Under the pieces are notes generated by a model that was not told the DNA's origin, searched no databases, and was given only the letters and a program-made list of their open reading frames with translations. Below are positions 26,882-35,937 of a DNA stretch of 64,000 nucleotides, one piece after another. The translations under genes and the position numbers were made by a program. The stretch lies in the NCBI GenBank assembly GCA_963753615.1, contig CAVWCW010000020.1, positions 1 to 64,000 of the forward strand, in the 5' to 3' direction. Source of the stretch: CAVWCW01 sp963753615. Lineage in GTDB: Bacteria > Pseudomonadota > Gammaproteobacteria > Chromatiales > Chromatiaceae. Positions within the stretch are counted from its first letter, which is position 1. Each line of letters begins with the position of its first letter.

Positions 26882-28172
26882 ATGCATGAACTGATCGATA
26901 AACTAAATCGAAAACAGTCTGTTATCGGCGTGGTCGGTCTTGGCTACGTGGGCCTTCCGCTGCTGCTGAGGTTCGCCGAGACGGGCTTCCGAGCCATCGG
27001 CTTCGACCGCGACCCGGCCAAGCTGGCGGCCGGCGCCAGCCATATCGAGCACATCCCCGGCGCCCGGGTCGCCTCGGCGCTGGCCGGCGGTATGCAAGCG
27101 ACCGCGGACTTGGCGCGGGCGGCTGAAGCGGACGCCCTGATTCTGTGCCTGCCCACGCCCCTCAACAAATTTCGGGAACCGGACCTGAGCTTCGTCATCG
27201 ACACTACCGAGGCCCTGCTCCCGCATCTGCGCCCCGGCCAGGTGCTGTCGTTGGAGAGCACCAGCTATCCGGGGACCACCGAGGAGAAACTGCTGCCCCG
27301 CATCCGCTCCCGGGGCCTGCGGGTGGGCGAGGACTTCTTCCTCGTCTACTCTCCCGAGCGCGAGGACCCGGGCAACCCGGAGTTCAGCACCGCCAACATC
27401 CCCAAGCTGCGCTGGCCATACCCCCGCCTGCCTGGAGGTAGGCGTCGCCCTCTACCGCCAGGCCGTCGAGCAGGCGGTGCCGGTCAGTTCGACGAAGGCG
27501 GCAGAGATGACCAAGCTGTTGGAGAACATCCACCGGGCGGTGAACATCGGACTGGTCAACGAAATGAAAATCGTGGCCGACAAGATGGGCGTGAACATTC
27601 ACGAGGTGATCGCCGCCGCGGCCACCAAGCCGTTCGGTTTCACCCCCTTCTATCCCGGCCCCGGGCTGGGCGGGCACTGCATCCCCATCGACCCCTTCTA
27701 CTTGACCTGGAAGGCCAAGGAATACGGCATCAGTACCCGCTTCATCGAGCTGGCCGGAGAGGTCAACACCAATATGCCGCGTTGGGTCGTATACAAGCTG
27801 GTGGGCGCCCTCAACGAGCAGGCCAAGGCGATTAAGGGCAGCCGTATCCTGGTCCTGGGGATCGCCTACAAGCCCAATGTGGACGACATGCGCGAATCCC
27901 CCGCGGTGGAGTTGATGCAACTGCTGAGCGAGCGCGGCGCCCGCATCGACTACTCTGACCCGCACATCCCCGTGTTCCCGCCGATGCGTAACTACCGCTT
28001 CGACTTACGGAGCATACCCTTGAACGCCGAGACCATCGCCCGGTACGACCTGGTGCTGATCGCGACCCATCACGACGCCTTCGACTACGGGCTGATCCGC
28101 CGCCACGCCAAGCTCATCTTGGACACCCGAGGCGTCTACAAAGACCCCTTCCCGACCCTGGTCAAGGCCTGA
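26882..28172 (+). CDS. UDP-sugar (UDP-GlcNAc-type) 6-dehydrogenase, one frameshift
   Basis: An approximately 429-residue nucleotide-sugar dehydrogenase that oxidises the C6 hydroxyl of a UDP-sugar to an acid. The frames join near 27420, where reading through restores HTPACLEVGVALYRQAVEQAVPVSSTKAAEM. Motifs seen: IGVVGLGYVGLPLLLRFAETG (NAD site), LILCLPTPLNKFREPDL, STSYPGTTEE, the catalytic Cys in PGLGGHCIPIDPFYLTWKAKEYG, and ILVLGIAYKPNVDDMRESP. The subfamily resembles WbpA/TviB-type enzymes. ATG 26882 precedes the NAD motif by a normal distance, without a clear ribosome-binding site. The single indel may be a sequence error. It would supply uronic-type sugars to the divergent glycan genes. 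Confidence 0.82.
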
Positions 28173-28198
28173 ATCCCGGCTAAAGCAAGCAACTCGGC

Positions 28199-29773
28199 TC
28201 AGACGTTGCCGAGGCGCTCCCGCACCGCCGCCAGCAGGCGCTCCGGGCTCCATTCCTGGCTGGTATCGATACGCAGGGTCAGGGCCTGCTCCTCCGCATC
28301 CAGGGGTTCGCGCCGCGCGAGCTGGGCCTCCAGCACCGCGAGCGTTGCCTCGGACGGATCCGTGCCTGCGGCCAGTCGCCGGGCGACCCGCTCTCGAAGC
28401 AGGGCCTCCGGCGCCTCGACCGACAGAATCAGGAACGGCAGCCCACGGGTCCGGGCCAGTTCCCGAAAGCGCCGGCGCTGCTCGCGCTCCAGAAAGGTGG
28501 CGTCCACCACCACCGCCTGGCAGGCGTCGCTGATGTTATCGGCCAGTTCCAGCAGCCGCCGGTAGGTGTCTGCGGTGGCCTGAGGGCTGTAAATGCCCTC
28601 GCCCAGCCCGGATCGTCCGCCGGCCCCGGCGTCCGGATCGAATAGCCGCTTGCGCTCCACGTCGGAGCGGATGCGCACCGCCGGCAGCCCAGCCACCAAC
28701 ATCTGCGACAGGCTGCTCTTGCCGGAGCCGGAAACCCCATGGGCGATGATGACGGCCGGTTGCGGCTCGACCCCATAGCCTTCGGCCAGGGCCGAGTAGA
28801 CCCGATACTCGGCCAAGGCCAGGGACCGCTCGTCCTGACCCAGGTCCGGCTGGGACAGGCGGATGGCGATGACCTTGGCCCGCACCATGGCGCGGTAGAC
28901 CTTGTAGAAGGGGAGCAGGCACATCCCAGTGCAGTCGCCGCTGATTTCCAGGTAGCGTTCCAGGCAGCGTCGGGCCAGCTCCGGCTGACCGCCGTGCTCC
29001 AGGTCCATGAGCAGGAACGCCAGCTCGCTCATGGTGTCTATCCAGCGCAAGGCCGGGTTGAACTCGATGCCGTCGAAGATCACCAACTCCCCCGCCACCA
29101 GAGCAATATTGCCCAGGTGCATGTCGCCGTGACACTCGCGGACGCGGCCCTCGGCCCGGCGCTGGACCAGACGCGGACGCAGTGCCTCGAAACGGGCCTC
29201 GATCCAGGCTTCGATGCGATCCAGGCGGGCCAGTTCCTCGGGATCGCCGAGGCGCTCGCGGATTTGCATAATGTTCTCGCGCATCGGGGAAATGACCGCC
29301 GCCGGGGTGCCATAGGGCTCGCCCGGGTCCACCGAAGGAATCTGGCTGTGGAAGCGGGCTACCGCCTCGGCGATGCGCTCCACCAGCGCCGCGTCCAGGG
29401 GCTGGCCCCGCAGCAGGGCGTCTTGCGGAAAGCGGCGCATGCGAACCGCGTAGTCCAGTACCTCCCCCTCCCCGCCCAGCTGCGGGCGCTCCAGGGTTCC
29501 GGAAATTGCCGCCACCCCCAGGTAAAGAGCCGGAGCCAGGCGCCGGTTGAGACGCAGTTCCTCGACGCAAGCGTGGCGCCGCAGGTCCAGGGTCGAGAAA
29601 TCCAGGAACCCGAGATTCAGGGACTTCTTGATCTTATACGCGTAATCGCCGGCCAGCAGCACGTGGGAAATATGAGTCTCCAGGTGCTTTACCGCCGATA
29701 CCGCATGGGGATAGGCCGCAGGCTCCAGCAAGCCGCGCACCAACTGCTCCTGTTGAGCCAGATCGATCTCCAT
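28199..29773 (-). CDS. APH-like phosphotransferase fused to P-loop kinase
   Basis: A 524-residue two-domain protein. The N-terminal part is aminoglycoside-phosphotransferase-like (CHGDMHLGNIALVAGELVIFDGIEF, with catalytic HGD and metal-binding Asp). The C-terminal part is an AAA_33-type kinase with Walker A GVSGSGKSSLSQ and VVVDATFLEREQRRRF. This is the known family of bifunctional APH/ATP-binding proteins, whose natural substrate is not settled; antibiotic resistance should not be assumed. ATG 29773 is chosen because GGAGG stands 10 bases upstream. It converges on the dehydrogenase gene. Confidence 0.82.
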   Translation of the reverse strand: MEIDLAQQEQLVRGLLEPAAYPHAVSAVKHLETHISHVLLAGDYAYKIKKSLNLGFLDFSTLDLRRHACVEELRLNRRLAPALYLGVAAISGTLERPQLGGEGEVLDYAVRMRRFPQDALLRGQPLDAALVERIAEAVARFHSQIPSVDPGEPYGTPAAVISPMRENIMQIRERLGDPEELARLDRIEAWIEARFEALRPRLVQRRAEGRVRECHGDMHLGNIALVAGELVIFDGIEFNPALRWIDTMSELAFLLMDLEHGGQPELARRCLERYLEISGDCTGMCLLPFYKVYRAMVRAKVIAIRLSQPDLGQDERSLALAEYRVYSALAEGYGVEPQPAVIIAHGVSGSGKSSLSQMLVAGLPAVRIRSDVERKRLFDPDAGAGGRSGLGEGIYSPQATADTYRRLLELADNISDACQAVVVDATFLEREQRRRFRELARTRGLPFLILSVEAPEALLRERVARRLAAGTDPSEATLAVLEAQLARREPLDAEEQALTLRIDTSQEWSPERLLAAVRERLGNV

Positions 29774-30071
29774 AAGCCGGTCACCTCCGCGATGCGCGGA
29801 GCCAAAGTCCCCGTACACCGCCAACTGTTGATTGCGGGAAACGCGCCTCCGTTCGAGGAGGATCGTCCAACCCATGCCAAGTCTAGATGGATAATCTTAA
29901 AAACGGCAGTCGACCGCCGGAAACAAGCATACGCGGGCCGGTAGGAGCGTACACGCCTGGCCCTGCTCTTGTCTCGATATCGGGCCTGATCGCTGACAGA
30001 TGCCTCAAGTGCACTCCCATACACGAGGTTTCCGACCGCCCCGACGGCAAACGCCGCACCTCGGCGCGCTC

Positions 30072-30965
30072 TTAACCACCCTCCGCCGCAACCTCCTTAA
30101 GCAGTTTCGCCAACAGGCGGCTGGCCGGGCCCGGGTGGTCGGGCCGGCGGAAGATCAAGTACAGGCTGGTGCGGTAGCTGCCCCCCTCTGTAAGGGACAA
30201 GGGCACCAACCGGCCTTGCTCCAGCAGGCCGCTGATACGGTGCTCCGGAAGCCAAGCATAACCCAGGCCGTGGCTTACCGCCGCCACCGCACTGTCGATA
30301 CTGCTCAGACTCCAGCGGTGCTCGGCCCCGAGCCAGCCGACGTCCCGCGGACGGCTGCGACCGGAATCCCGAATCACCAACTGCAGTTCCCGCTGCAGAT
30401 CTCCCAGACCAATGGGCCGATCCAGGCCGTGCAGCGGATGATCGGGGCTGGCAACGGCGACGAAACGCACGTCGAGCAATGGCTCGCCAAGGGTATCCTG
30501 GGGCACCCAACCGCCGATCGCCAAGTCGGCCCGGCCCTGCGCCAGCGCTTCCTCGGCTCCCGAAAGTACCACTTCTTCGAGCTGCACACGGCAGCCCCGG
30601 CTCTGCGGCTCAAACCGGCTGAGCGCGGTCATCAGCAGTTCGGCGGGAAAGGCTCCATCCACCACCAGGCGCACCTCCGGCTCCCAGCCCTGCTCCAGCC
30701 CCTGGGCAAACCGCTCCAGGGCCTTCGCCTCCCGCAGCAGCTGGCCGGCCCGGCGCAGCAGGGCCTCCCCGACCTCGGTGAGGCGGGCGCGGCGCCCTTC
30801 CAGCCGCAGCAGGGGCACCCCTAACTGATCCTGCAGCCGCGCCACCGCATAGCTTACCGCGGATTGACTGCGGTGCAGGTGAGCGGCGGCCTGGGCGAAA
30901 CCGCCCTGCTCCACCACCGCCTGCAGCACCGCCCAGTGCTCCAGATTGACCTTCGGTACCGTCAT
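30072..30965 (-). CDS. LysR-family transcriptional regulator
   Basis: A 297-residue regulator with an N-terminal winged HTH (LQAVVEQGGFAQAAAHLHRSQSAVSYAVARLQDQLGVPLLRLEGR, residues about 10-55) and a LysR substrate domain (VRLVVDGAFPAELL, ADLAIGG, SSIDSAVAAVSHGLGYAWLPEHRI). ATG 30965 is preferred over 30995 because the HTH then begins at the usual distance. It is divergent from the DoxX-pirin-hydroquinone reductase operon across 108 bases with a palindrome, the classic LysR arrangement. Confidence 0.88.
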   Translation of the reverse strand: MTVPKVNLEHWAVLQAVVEQGGFAQAAAHLHRSQSAVSYAVARLQDQLGVPLLRLEGRRARLTEVGEALLRRAGQLLREAKALERFAQGLEQGWEPEVRLVVDGAFPAELLMTALSRFEPQSRGCRVQLEEVVLSGAEEALAQGRADLAIGGWVPQDTLGEPLLDVRFVAVASPDHPLHGLDRPIGLGDLQRELQLVIRDSGRSRPRDVGWLGAEHRWSLSSIDSAVAAVSHGLGYAWLPEHRISGLLEQGRLVPLSLTEGGSYRTSLYLIFRRPDHPGPASRLLAKLLKEVAAEGG

Positions 30966-30971
30966 TGATCG

Positions 30972-30989
30972 AATAATACGATAATTATT
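30972..30989. promoter_or_regulatory. Palindrome in the divergent LysR/DoxX promoter region
   Basis: AATAAT, a 6-base spacer and ATTATT form an AT-rich dyad in an otherwise GC-rich region, immediately upstream of the lysR-type start and 85 bases before DoxX. Position and symmetry fit a LysR operator; the T-N11-A core is not certain. Confidence 0.45.
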
Positions 30990-31073
30990 GGTCAATATTT
31001 GCGCTTTTTAATTCGTAAATTCAACCTATAGTCTAAGCCAACGACGACCTTCGACTAGCTCGAGGAAAACAAA

Positions 31074-31466
31074 ATGGAAAGACGCGCCAAAGCGGCCGGC
31101 CGAATTCTGCTGGCGCAACTGTTTCTTGTGGCCGGCATCGGAAAGCTTACAGTCTATGCCGATACCCAGGGCTACCTGGCGGCCGTGGGAGTCCCGGGGG
31201 CGCTGCTGCCGTTGGTGATCGGGCTCGAGATCGGCGCCGCCCTGGCCCTGATTCTGGGCTGGCAGACTCGCCTCACAGCTATGGCCCTGGCCGGCGTCAG
31301 CCTCGCTTCGGCGACGATCTTCCACGCCGACTTCAGAAACCATGTGCAGACGATCCCGTTTATGAGAAACCTGGCGATCGCCGCCGGTCTGCTTAGAGTC
31401 GCGACCCAGGACTCAGCGTCCAACCTGAGCCTTGACCGACGTCGGCTGACCGCGGCCAGCGCCTGA
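31074..31466 (+). CDS. DoxX-family membrane protein
   Basis: A 130-residue protein with four membrane helices typical of DoxX/YphA (GRILLAQLFLVAGIGKLTVYADTQGYLAAVG, PLVIGLEIGAALALILGWQTRLTA, MALAGVSLASATIFHADF, MRNLAIAAGLLRVA). It is the first gene of a three-gene operon with pirin and a hydroquinone reductase, 14 bases before the pirin gene. Family members are linked to quinone and redox stress; the exact activity is unknown. It is probably controlled by the divergent LysR protein. Confidence 0.85.
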   Translation: MERRAKAAGRILLAQLFLVAGIGKLTVYADTQGYLAAVGVPGALLPLVIGLEIGAALALILGWQTRLTAMALAGVSLASATIFHADFRNHVQTIPFMRNLAIAAGLLRVATQDSASNLSLDRRRLTAASA

Positions 31467-31479
31467 ACGGGAGCGAACC

Positions 31480-32394
31480 ATGCACGCATCAGTCACCACT
31501 GAGCCGAGCGCCCCGCGGACTGTCGCCCGGGTGATTACCGCTGCCGCCCTCAAGGAGGGCGGCGGCTTTCCGGTGCGGCGTCCCTTCCCGGCGGCCGGCC
31601 TGCCCCAGGTCGATCCATTTCTGCTGCTCGACGAGATGGGGCCCGTCGAATGGGCCCCGGCCCAAGCTCTGGGGGCGCCGGAGCACCCGCACCGGGGCTT
31701 CGAAACCATCACCTATCTGCTGGCGGGGCGCATGCGCCATCGGGATTCCAGCGGCCGATCGGCGGACCTGGGCCCCGGCGACGTACAGTGGATGACCGCC
31801 GGGTCCGGGGTGTTGCATTCCGAACTGCCGCATCCACAACTGCTGCGCGAGGGCGGGCGGGTGCATGGTTTCCAGATCTGGCTCAACCTGCCGGCCCGGG
31901 ACAAGCTGATGTCGCCCCGCTACCAAGACCTGCCTGCGTCTCGGTTGCCCAGCGCGGTGAGCGCCGACGGCCTTACCCAGGTACGGGTGATCGCGGGCTC
32001 GGCCCTGGGGGCGAGCGCGGTCATCGATACCCGGCTGCCGATCAGCTATCTGCACTTCCGGCTACAGCCAGGGGCCCGGCACCGCCAGCCCCTGGCCAGC
32101 GGCCAAAACGCTTTTGCCTATGTGTTCGCCGGCGAAGCGGCCCTGGGCAGCCCCGGTGTGCGCGTGGCCCGCGGCCAAGCGGCCCTTTTTGGCGACGGTG
32201 ATGCGATCGAACTGGCGTTGGCGGCGGACGCCCAGGGGCCCGCTGAGCTGTTGATGCTGGCCGGCCCACCGCTGAACGAACCGATCGCCCGCTACGGGCC
32301 GTTTGTAATGAACACTCACGCGGAGATCGAGCAGGCGATCCGAGACTACCAGGCCGGGCGCATGGGCCTGATCGCGCCGGGGGTGACAACATGA
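31480..32394 (+). CDS. Pirin family protein
   Basis: A 304-residue bicupin. The N-terminal pirin cupin has PEHPHRGFETITYLLAGRMRHRDS, which supplies metal-binding His residues, and GPGDVQWMTAGSGVLHSE; the C-terminal pirin domain has YVFAGEAALG and LMLAGPPLNEPIARYGPFVMNTHAEIEQAI. Some pirins are quercetinases or redox sensors. The next gene overlaps the stop by 4 bases, supporting co-translation with the hydroquinone reductase. Confidence 0.9.
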   Translation: MHASVTTEPSAPRTVARVITAAALKEGGGFPVRRPFPAAGLPQVDPFLLLDEMGPVEWAPAQALGAPEHPHRGFETITYLLAGRMRHRDSSGRSADLGPGDVQWMTAGSGVLHSELPHPQLLREGGRVHGFQIWLNLPARDKLMSPRYQDLPASRLPSAVSADGLTQVRVIAGSALGASAVIDTRLPISYLHFRLQPGARHRQPLASGQNAFAYVFAGEAALGSPGVRVARGQAALFGDGDAIELALAADAQGPAELLMLAGPPLNEPIARYGPFVMNTHAEIEQAIRDYQAGRMGLIAPGVTT

Positions 32395-33317
32395 AAGGCG
32401 AATTCGTCCGCTGGGAGTCGGGGTTCCGTCACTGGGTGACCCCGAACGGGGCCCCAGGCCCCAGCGGCGAGGGCGGCTTCCCGGCCGCACCGGGGCGTTA
32501 TCACCTGTACGTATCGCTGGCTTGCCCTTGGGCCCACCGCACCCTGATCTATCGCCGCCTCAAGGGGTTGGAAGCGGTAATTCCGGTATCGGTCGTACAC
32601 CCGCTAATGCCGGAACAGAGCTGGGTGTTCGGCGATTACCCGGGTTCCACCCCGGACCTGGCCAACGGCAAGGCGGAACTGCGCGAGATCTACCGCCTGG
32701 CAGACCCGGACTTCGACGGAATGGTCACGGTGCCCCTGCTTTGGGACTGCGAGCGCCGTACCATCGTCAACAACGAATCTTCGGAGATCATCCGCATGCT
32801 TAACTCGGCCTTCGACGCCTGGGGCCGCCGCGCGGTGGACTTCTATCCCGAGCGCCTGCGGGCCGAGATCGACGCCCTCAATGCCTTCACCTACGAAGCG
32901 GTCAACAACGGCGTCTACCGCACCGGCTTCGCCACCGGCCGGGCCGCCTATATCGAAGCCTTCGACCGCCTGTTCGACGCCCTCGACCGGTTGGAGCAAC
33001 GCCTGGCCGGCCGCCGTTACCTGTTCGGCGACCGCATTACCGAGGCCGACTGGCGGTTGTTTCCCACCTTGGTGCGCTTCGACCCGGTCTACCACGGCCA
33101 CTTCAAGTGCAACCTGCGCCGGCTGGTGGACTATCCCAACCTCTGGGCCTATACCAGAGACCTGTACCAGCAGCCGGGGGTCGCACAGACGGTGAACCTG
33201 GACCACATCAAGTACCACTACTACGCCAGCCATCGGCACCTCAACCCCACCGGCATCGTCCCCAAGGGGCCGGCCATCGACTTCGGCGCCCCGCACGGGC
33301 GGGAGCGGCTCGGTTAA
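32391..33317 (+). CDS. Glutathionyl-hydroquinone reductase (Xi-class GST)
   Basis: A 308-residue protein of the YqjG/ECM4 family. It reduces glutathionyl-hydroquinones, the catalytic cysteine being in VSLACPWAHRTLIYRRLKGL (about Cys45). Other signatures are VPLLWDCERRTIVNNESSEIIRMLN, NNGVYRTGFA, GDRITEADWRLFPTLVRFDPVYHGHFKCNLRRL and the C-terminal HYYASHRHLNPTGIVPKGP. With DoxX, pirin and a LysR regulator it forms a likely quinone-detoxification operon. It ends overlapping the convergent EamA gene by 4 bases. Confidence 0.92.
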   Translation: MKGEFVRWESGFRHWVTPNGAPGPSGEGGFPAAPGRYHLYVSLACPWAHRTLIYRRLKGLEAVIPVSVVHPLMPEQSWVFGDYPGSTPDLANGKAELREIYRLADPDFDGMVTVPLLWDCERRTIVNNESSEIIRMLNSAFDAWGRRAVDFYPERLRAEIDALNAFTYEAVNNGVYRTGFATGRAAYIEAFDRLFDALDRLEQRLAGRRYLFGDRITEADWRLFPTLVRFDPVYHGHFKCNLRRLVDYPNLWAYTRDLYQQPGVAQTVNLDHIKYHYYASHRHLNPTGIVPKGPAIDFGAPHGRERLG

Positions 33318-34210
33318 GGCGGAGTTTCGGCAACCGCCCGCGGACCCCACCAACGGTCCCCGAGCTGGAACAGGGCCAGGCCCGACAGGATCAGCGCTGT
33401 GCCAAGCAGAATCGGACCCTGCAAAGGCTCGTCATTGGCCAGGTGACCCAAAACCAGGGCGCTGACCGGGGTGACCAGGGTAAGCAGCGCCACCTTGGTG
33501 GCCTCCATGCGCTGCAGCACCTGGTAGTAGAGGGCGAAACCGATCACCGAGCCGAACAGGGCCAAATAGAGAATGGCGCCGCCGGCGCTGGGCGGGATGC
33601 GCGCCGGCCAGCCCCCATCGGCCAACAGCCAGGCGAGCAGGAACAGGGGCGCGGCCACCAGCAGCCCGCCCGTGGTAAGCACCAGGGCCGGCACCGGCGC
33701 GGCAATGCGCTGTACCCAGAGCGCGCTCAGGGAATGGCTTGCCACCGCGAAGAGCACCGCCAGCACCCCCAGGGCAGCCCCCGCCTGCAGCTGCAGCCCG
33801 CCGCTGAAAACTACGGCCAACCCGGCCAACCCCGCGCCCATTGCTGCCAGCCGATGCAGGCTCAGGGGCTGGCCGCCAAACCAGAGCCGGGCCATAAGCG
33901 CGGTAACCAGGGGGCTGGTGCCGAACACCACCGAGATCCACCCCGAGTGGATCTGCTGGGCCGCCCAATAGACAGCCAACATCGCGCTGAAGATGCCGAG
34001 CCCAGCCGCCAGATAGGACCAAAGCGCACGCCGCCCCCACGCCATCCCCAAACCGAGCAGTCGGCAGGCCATCAGGGCCGCCAATACGCCTATCAGCATA
34101 CGGCCGCTGACACCGAACAGGAAACCCACCTCGCGGCCGCTCCATTGAATGGCCAGCGGGGTAGTGGTCCAGATCAGGATAACCCCGAAATAGGCAACGG
34201 GCAGGGGCAC
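33314..34210 (-). CDS. EamA/DMT-family transporter
   Basis: A 298-residue inner-membrane protein with ten predicted helices in two EamA repeats (VAYFGVILIWTTTPLAIQWSG and ALGVLAVLFAVASHSLSALWVQ). The segments YWAAQQIHSGWISVVFGTSPLVTALMA and YYQVLQRMEATKVALLTLVTPVSALVLGHL are the expected repeat ends. Substrate unknown; members export metabolites or amino acids. It is a single gene. Confidence 0.85.
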   Translation of the reverse strand: MPLPVAYFGVILIWTTTPLAIQWSGREVGFLFGVSGRMLIGVLAALMACRLLGLGMAWGRRALWSYLAAGLGIFSAMLAVYWAAQQIHSGWISVVFGTSPLVTALMARLWFGGQPLSLHRLAAMGAGLAGLAVVFSGGLQLQAGAALGVLAVLFAVASHSLSALWVQRIAAPVPALVLTTGGLLVAAPLFLLAWLLADGGWPARIPPSAGGAILYLALFGSVIGFALYYQVLQRMEATKVALLTLVTPVSALVLGHLANDEPLQGPILLGTALILSGLALFQLGDRWWGPRAVAETPP

Positions 34211-34288
34211 GGCGGGTTCTCCGCGATGAAACGGCAGCGACCGATTCTACCTTTTCCACTCGAAAAAACCGAAGCCCCTTATCCGGCC

Positions 34289-34447
34289 CTTAGGCAAACG
34301 CTGATCTAATCGCGTTTCCCGAACGGGGCAGAGTGCCCCGCCATGTTCAGGCGTCCTAGCCGCCTGGAAATGAAGGCTTTCGGAAACCGCGTTTTCGAAA
34401 GCCGTGCTGCAAAAAGCCAGGGAGGGCATTTTTCAGCGTCTCATTAG
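34289..34447 (-). repeat. Dispersed intergenic repeat, family 1, copy B
   Basis: Its reverse complement begins GAGACGCTGAAAAATGCCC, passes CCTCCCTGGCTTTTTGCAGC, GGCTTTCGAAAAC and GGCGGGGCACTCTGCCCCG, and ends GGGAAACGCGATTAGATCAGCG. It aligns with copy A (8534-8668) over its length, with an insertion of about 18 bases. It lies between the EamA gene and the exported-protein genes. Confidence 0.85.
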
Positions 34448-34983
34448 GTTGGCGAGGCGTGGGGATAATCGGGTAATAGCGGGATGCGGAATAACGAAGG
34501 GCCCAAAAATCGGATCGATTCCTAAAAACGATCGGAGAAAGCGCAGGAAACAATCCATTTGACACTGAAACTGTAAGCTGAGCGGTTCACCCGGAAGGAA
34601 CCTCGGACCCCGGCGGGAGCACTGGGAACCCGCTTTTAGAACAACGCTACCTTTCTAGCGCCGTACCTCCATGTTTCGATACCCGCTATTAGCACTCTCT
34701 CCAAAATCGCATGTTCTTGTCATTGACATCTGGCGTTCCAATAACGCCTCCTTCCCGGAAATTCGGTGCCGATTTGAAGCCTAGATGACATTGATCAGCG
34801 AATCCCAGACCCTAGGTTGCGAATTAACGAAGACTGCTTAATCTTTATAGTAAAGGCATTTGTATGGTCTGAATCGCATCAAAAGTGGTTTGGTATGTAC
34901 CCCACCCAGAAAAAGATCACTTTGATCCCTTGCGGTTCAGTACCTATCCCTGTGAACGCCCTTCATTTTCAGGAGACGCCATC
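34448..34983. other. Long intergenic region before exported-protein genes
   Basis: About 535 bases of lower GC content with no supported gene. TTGACA hexamers occur at 34559 and 34724 but without a convincing -10 partner. It presumably holds the promoter of the 34984 gene. Confidence 0.45.
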
Positions 34984-35367
34984 GTGTTGTCACGAGTAGT
35001 CACATTCCTGGTTTCAATACTCATCTTTTCATCGGCACTTGCTTCGGATGTGGAGTTATTGTCCGGTCACTGGAACGGGAGCACCGATACGCCTTGGGGG
35101 CCTATGGCTATCGACTCAACTTTTAGCAGGGACGGGACCTTCCGCGTTCTCACCGCCACTTCGTTTGCAAAGGTTCTCACAGACGGGCGGTGGGAAATCG
35201 TCACAAAGGGTATGTACCGACAGTTCAATGATAAATGGCAGCCCACCCACGATAACGCGGGGAATCGGATTCACATGCCATCCAGCGAAAGCCACACCTA
35301 CCGCATCATTGACCGGAACAGCGTTTTGATCGACGGCCAGACTGTCATGACCCGAGTCGGGTACTGA
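34984..35367 (+). CDS. Exported small protein of unknown function
   Basis: A 127-residue protein with a signal peptide (VLSRVVTFLVSILIFSSALASD) and a mature part of about 105 residues, likely beta-rich (LLSGHWNGSTDTPWGPMAIDSTFSRDGTFRV, HTYRIIDRNSVLIDG), a layout reminiscent of small lipocalin-like or META-like barrels. No cysteines occur in the mature part. GTG 34984 is chosen because AGGAG lies 8 bases upstream. It is the first of three exported-protein genes on this strand. Confidence 0.7.
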   Translation: MLSRVVTFLVSILIFSSALASDVELLSGHWNGSTDTPWGPMAIDSTFSRDGTFRVLTATSFAKVLTDGRWEIVTKGMYRQFNDKWQPTHDNAGNRIHMPSSESHTYRIIDRNSVLIDGQTVMTRVGY

Positions 35368-35547
35368 GCCTATGAGGTTGCAGAATCAATCGAAGATGAG
35401 CGAATTGAAAAGTATGTTTCGTTTCTTAATTCGGCCGATGCTCGAACAGGGTGCAGACCGACCGAGGGCCGGGAGCCGTCGAAAAAGAAACAAGCAACTC
35501 CATGGTCGATACTATGCAAGCGGATTTTTCAGCAAAGGAGAGACCAG

Positions 35548-35901
35548 ATGAACAAGATAATCACACAAACCATTATCATCGGTTTATTCGCAATAGTGGC
35601 GTGCGTGAGCGGGGCCGTTGCCGATTACCCGGTCGACACCCATGAACGCACAACGGCGCCTACGCCAGCTCACCACAATTTGATACCGGTATTCTCACAA
35701 CACTCGCATAACCGATGGGAAGACTCGAGCGCTGCGTATCGTCCCGGCGAAGAAGTTGAGAATATTGATCTATCAAGCCTTAAACCCTGGATGGGATATG
35801 GGGCGTGCGGAATCTATGGGTGCCCGTGCCGAAGCTTCGTGGAATCCTACGGATCTGATTTGTGCGGCACCTGCGGCCATAGGTATTCCGACCATTGGTA
35901 A
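35548..35901 (+). CDS. Exported Cys-rich small protein
   Basis: A 117-residue protein with a signal peptide (MNKIITQTIIIGLFAIVACVSGAVA), a polar middle and a compact C-terminal Cys/His cluster: CGIYGCPCRSF, then CGTCGHRYSDHW. The spacing of five Cys and two His suggests a metal-binding or disulfide knot. AAAGGAGAGACCAG precedes the ATG. It lies 36 bases before the M4 peptidase and may be co-transcribed; a partner or substrate role is speculation. No family recognised. Confidence 0.7.
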   Translation: MNKIITQTIIIGLFAIVACVSGAVADYPVDTHERTTAPTPAHHNLIPVFSQHSHNRWEDSSAAYRPGEEVENIDLSSLKPWMGYGACGIYGCPCRSFVESYGSDLCGTCGHRYSDHW

Positions 35902-35937
35902 GAACTCTAGTTATGATTTCCCAGGAGGGGCTCCGAA

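Noticed and set aside
28199..29773. APH-like domain as an antibiotic resistance gene
   Set aside because: The fusion with an AAA_33 kinase is a chromosomal family of unknown substrate; no resistance context or mobile element is beside it.
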